Assembly (NCBI GenBank): GCA_944349915.1
Contig: CALVNU010000049.1
Coordinates: 1 to 6,801 of the forward strand
DNA from: an uncultured Clostridia bacterium
GTDB taxonomy: Bacteria > Bacillota > Clostridia > Christensenellales > UBA1242
Direction of reading: 5' to 3'
Length of the DNA: 6,801 nucleotides
A model generated the notes under the pieces. It was given only the letters and a program-made list of their open reading frames with translations, had not been told where the DNA came from and did no database searches. A program made the translations under genes and the position numbers. Positions 5,441-6,801 of this stretch are shown piece after piece; position 1 is the first letter of the stretch, and every line of letters starts with the position of its first letter.

Positions 5441-6397
5441 TTATTTGTTGCTGTTTGCAATCATTCTTATCATTTTTAAAAATCCAACTTGGCTATCACT
5501 TCCAAGCATTTTATCTTGATATATCTTTAATCCCAAATCGTTAATAGAATTAAAATTGTTAATTGTTTTTAAAGTCAAATAATTCACAATTTTTAAAAAC
5601 ACATTATAAATGCTTCTATCTTCATACAACTTATCTGGAATATTATACAAAACACTTTCCAAAAACATTGCGTTTGGCTGTTCATGATTTGTATAAAAAT
5701 AAAACACATTAAAGATTTTTAACATTTTAACAAAATTTGGACCTGCTTCTCGCCTTTTTTGTTGCAGACAATTCACCCTGCAAGTAAAATTGTATTTCAA
5801 CAAATTCTTTTTGTTGCCAGTAAACAACTTAAAATTTTCACCATCGCTAAAGCAAATATCTATTCTTATCTTACTGTTACCGCCAAAATCTTCTTTACCA
5901 ACTATATACAAAATATTATCATTTTGCGAAATTATAGATGTTGGAGAAAGAAATTGTCTAACGCTTTCAAACAAATCGTCTGTTAAATTAAAAATGTTAT
6001 ATTTACTTGCATCAAAATCAATATTTGACACCGTTGCATCTTCTTTTTTCTTCTTTTTTGGCTTGCGCTTTCTTCTGTTTTCCCATGCATATTTCAAACG
6101 CTTTTTAAAATTGCGCCAAAACATGTTTGTTTTAAAAGTGTTCAATTCAAGTTGTCCATTTTCAACACCCAAAAGATAATGAAAAGTTGAATTATCGGTA
6201 ACCGCTCCAGACAAAATTTCATTGAATGGTTGCAAAGTAACGTTGTCAAGGCTAATATAAGGAACTTGCTTTGCCAAACGGTCTATCGCGCTTGACAAAA
6301 TAAGAGAAATCTTTTCATTAACATTGTTAAAAAATTTCTCATTATCGTTTTTTGCTATGCTTTCTACAAAATTTTTATCAATTTTTATATTTGCCAT
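5441..6397 (-). CDS. Uncharacterised protein, possible divergent nucleotidyltransferase
   Basis: A 318-residue soluble protein that I cannot name. Residues 1-50 are helical. SGAVTDNSTFHYL (63-75) is a glycine-containing turn resembling the GS motif of polymerase-beta-type nucleotidyltransferases. Residues 94-120 are strongly basic (RRKRKPKKKKK), then comes an acidic DFD (127-129). KIRIDICFSD (176-185) looks like the strand bearing the third catalytic Asp. NFVKMLKIFNVFY (221-233) and MFLESVLYNIPDKLY (244-258) resemble the helical C-terminal domain of OAS1/CD-NTase-type enzymes. The GS-to-DxD distance (about 60 residues) is far longer than usual, so the assignment is tentative and the protein may be inactive. 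It lies downstream of serS on the same strand after 143 bp. The ATG at 6397 is forced by an in-frame TGA two codons upstream, yet its ribosome site is badly spaced. Confidence 0.75.
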   Translation of the reverse strand: MANIKIDKNFVESIAKNDNEKFFNNVNEKISLILSSAIDRLAKQVPYISLDNVTLQPFNEILSGAVTDNSTFHYLLGVENGQLELNTFKTNMFWRNFKKRLKYAWENRRKRKPKKKKKEDATVSNIDFDASKYNIFNLTDDLFESVRQFLSPTSIISQNDNILYIVGKEDFGGNSKIRIDICFSDGENFKLFTGNKKNLLKYNFTCRVNCLQQKRREAGPNFVKMLKIFNVFYFYTNHEQPNAMFLESVLYNIPDKLYEDRSIYNVFLKIVNYLTLKTINNFNSINDLGLKIYQDKMLGSDSQVGFLKMIRMIANSNK

Positions 6398-6408
6398 AAA
6401 TCAACCAT
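6385..6408 (-). CDS. Possible 7-codon upstream ORF overlapping the 318-residue gene start
   Basis: On the minus strand, ATG at 6408-6406 opens MVDLWQI followed by TAA at 6387-6385. Its start has AAAAGG (6419-6414) at an ideal 5-base spacing, whereas the main gene's ATG is 16 bases from it. The short frame overlaps the main start in another frame and ends ten bases inside the gene. Translational coupling is possible; it may also be chance. Confidence 0.3.
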   Translation of the reverse strand: MVDLWQI

Positions 6409-6540
6409 AACAACCTTTTATCTTATATTTTTTTACCATCAAATTAATTTTAAAAACATGTTTATTTATTATATTTTTATAATATTACTGTTTTTAAAGC
6501 GTAATTTTTCGATATTTGCATGCGAAATATTTCTTCCGCA
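6398..6540. other. serS to 318-residue gene spacer
   Basis: This 143-bp AT-rich gap contains no strong TTGACA/TATAAT pair on the minus strand; a TATAAT lies at 6474-6469 without a good -35. A near-palindrome, GATATTTGCATGCGAAATATTTC (6511-6533, key part GCATGC flanked by ATATTT and AAATAT), is present but lacks a T-tract. The gene may be cotranscribed with serS or use a non-sigma-A promoter. Confidence 0.4.
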
Positions 6541-6801
6541 TTATTTATTTTTTGGATAAATTTTTTCTTTGCCTCCCATATAATTTCTAAGCACTTTCGG
6601 AATATTAACACTGCCATCTTTATTGATATTATTTTCAAGGAATGCAATCAACATTCTTGGTGGCGCAACAACTGTATTGTTTAATGTATGAGCAAACTTC
6701 ATGCCATCTGCAGTTTTAAATCTTATACCCAAACGCCTTGCTTGTGCGTCCGAAAGGTTTGAGCAAGAGCCAAGTTCTCCAAAATATCGATTTTGACGAG
6801 G
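6541..6801 (-). CDS. serS: Seryl-tRNA synthetase, C-terminal part
   Basis: The last 86 codons of a class II aminoacyl-tRNA synthetase that charges tRNA-Ser (and tRNA-Sec) with serine in the cytoplasm; the N-terminal arm and most of the catalytic core lie beyond the window. Recognisable are ELGSCSNLSDAQARRLGIRF, where the active-site CSN and QARR residues lie, and motif 3, HTLNNTVVAPPRMLIAFLEN, with its invariant Arg. The end, DGSVNIPKVLRNYMGG, is the usual SerRS C terminus. The LNNT...PPR version of motif 3 differs from the LNGSGLAVGR form of B. subtilis but occurs in part of the bacteria and in archaea. The stop is TAA at 6543-6541. Confidence 0.95.
   Translation of the reverse strand, partial: PRQNRYFGELGSCSNLSDAQARRLGIRFKTADGMKFAHTLNNTVVAPPRMLIAFLENNINKDGSVNIPKVLRNYMGGKEKIYPKNK

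Noticed and set aside
6427..6480. Sigma-A promoter for the 318-residue gene around TATAAT 6474-6469
   Set aside because: No -35 hexamer resembles TTGACA at 16-18 bases; many TATAAT-like strings are expected in DNA this AT-rich.
1..6801. tRNA, rRNA, CRISPR array or transposase gene
   Set aside because: I found no T-loop GTTCGA pattern with acceptor pairing, no regularly spaced repeats of 20 bp or more, and no transposase motifs.

Overview
This is an AT-rich window (roughly 70% A+T by eye) from what looks like an endospore-forming-lineage Bacillota, probably an uncultured clostridial-type organism. The evidence is a clear sporulation peptidase gene (spoIVB), Shine-Dalgarno and sigma-A-type promoter signals, and the general codon bias. 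TGA is used as a stop at the end of spoIVB, so a TGA-reassigned Mollicute code is unlikely. The exact lineage cannot be told from this sequence.

Layout. (1) Positions 3-1064, plus strand: the 3' part of spoIVB, whose 5' end lies outside the window. (2) 1065-1672: a convergent intergenic region without a convincing gene. It holds an AT-rich folded stretch ending in a terminator-like hairpin, then an elaborate nested inverted-repeat element at 1338-1499. (3) 1673-3787, minus strand: a 704-residue protein with an N-terminal PadR-type winged helix, a long low-complexity linker and four C-terminal membrane segments, apparently a membrane-tethered regulator. (4) 3788-3995: a divergent control region with a promoter for each neighbour, a perfect 20-bp palindrome, a 16-bp direct repeat and an 8-bp inverted repeat. 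(5) 3996-4586, plus strand: a short YgjP/DUF45-family metallohydrolase with HELCH and NHS zinc ligands. (6) 4587-5440: about 850 bp without a convincing gene, with three copies of ATAGGGGA, a perfect 14-bp stem and several other inverted repeats. (7) 5441-6397, minus strand: a 318-residue protein of unassigned function whose C-terminal two thirds recall polymerase-beta-type nucleotidyltransferases. (8) 6541-6801, minus strand: the last 86 codons of serS (seryl-tRNA synthetase).

How the genes may relate. spoIVB acts in sigma-K activation during sporulation and serS in translation; neither appears functionally tied to the middle genes. The PadR-membrane gene and the YgjP-like gene are transcribed divergently from one repeat-rich region, so shared control, perhaps by the PadR-type protein itself, is a reasonable inference. 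The most unusual items are the nested multi-hairpin element at 1338-1499, the architecture of the membrane-anchored PadR protein with its operator-like control region, and the divergent nucleotidyltransferase-like protein. None of these could be checked against databases here.
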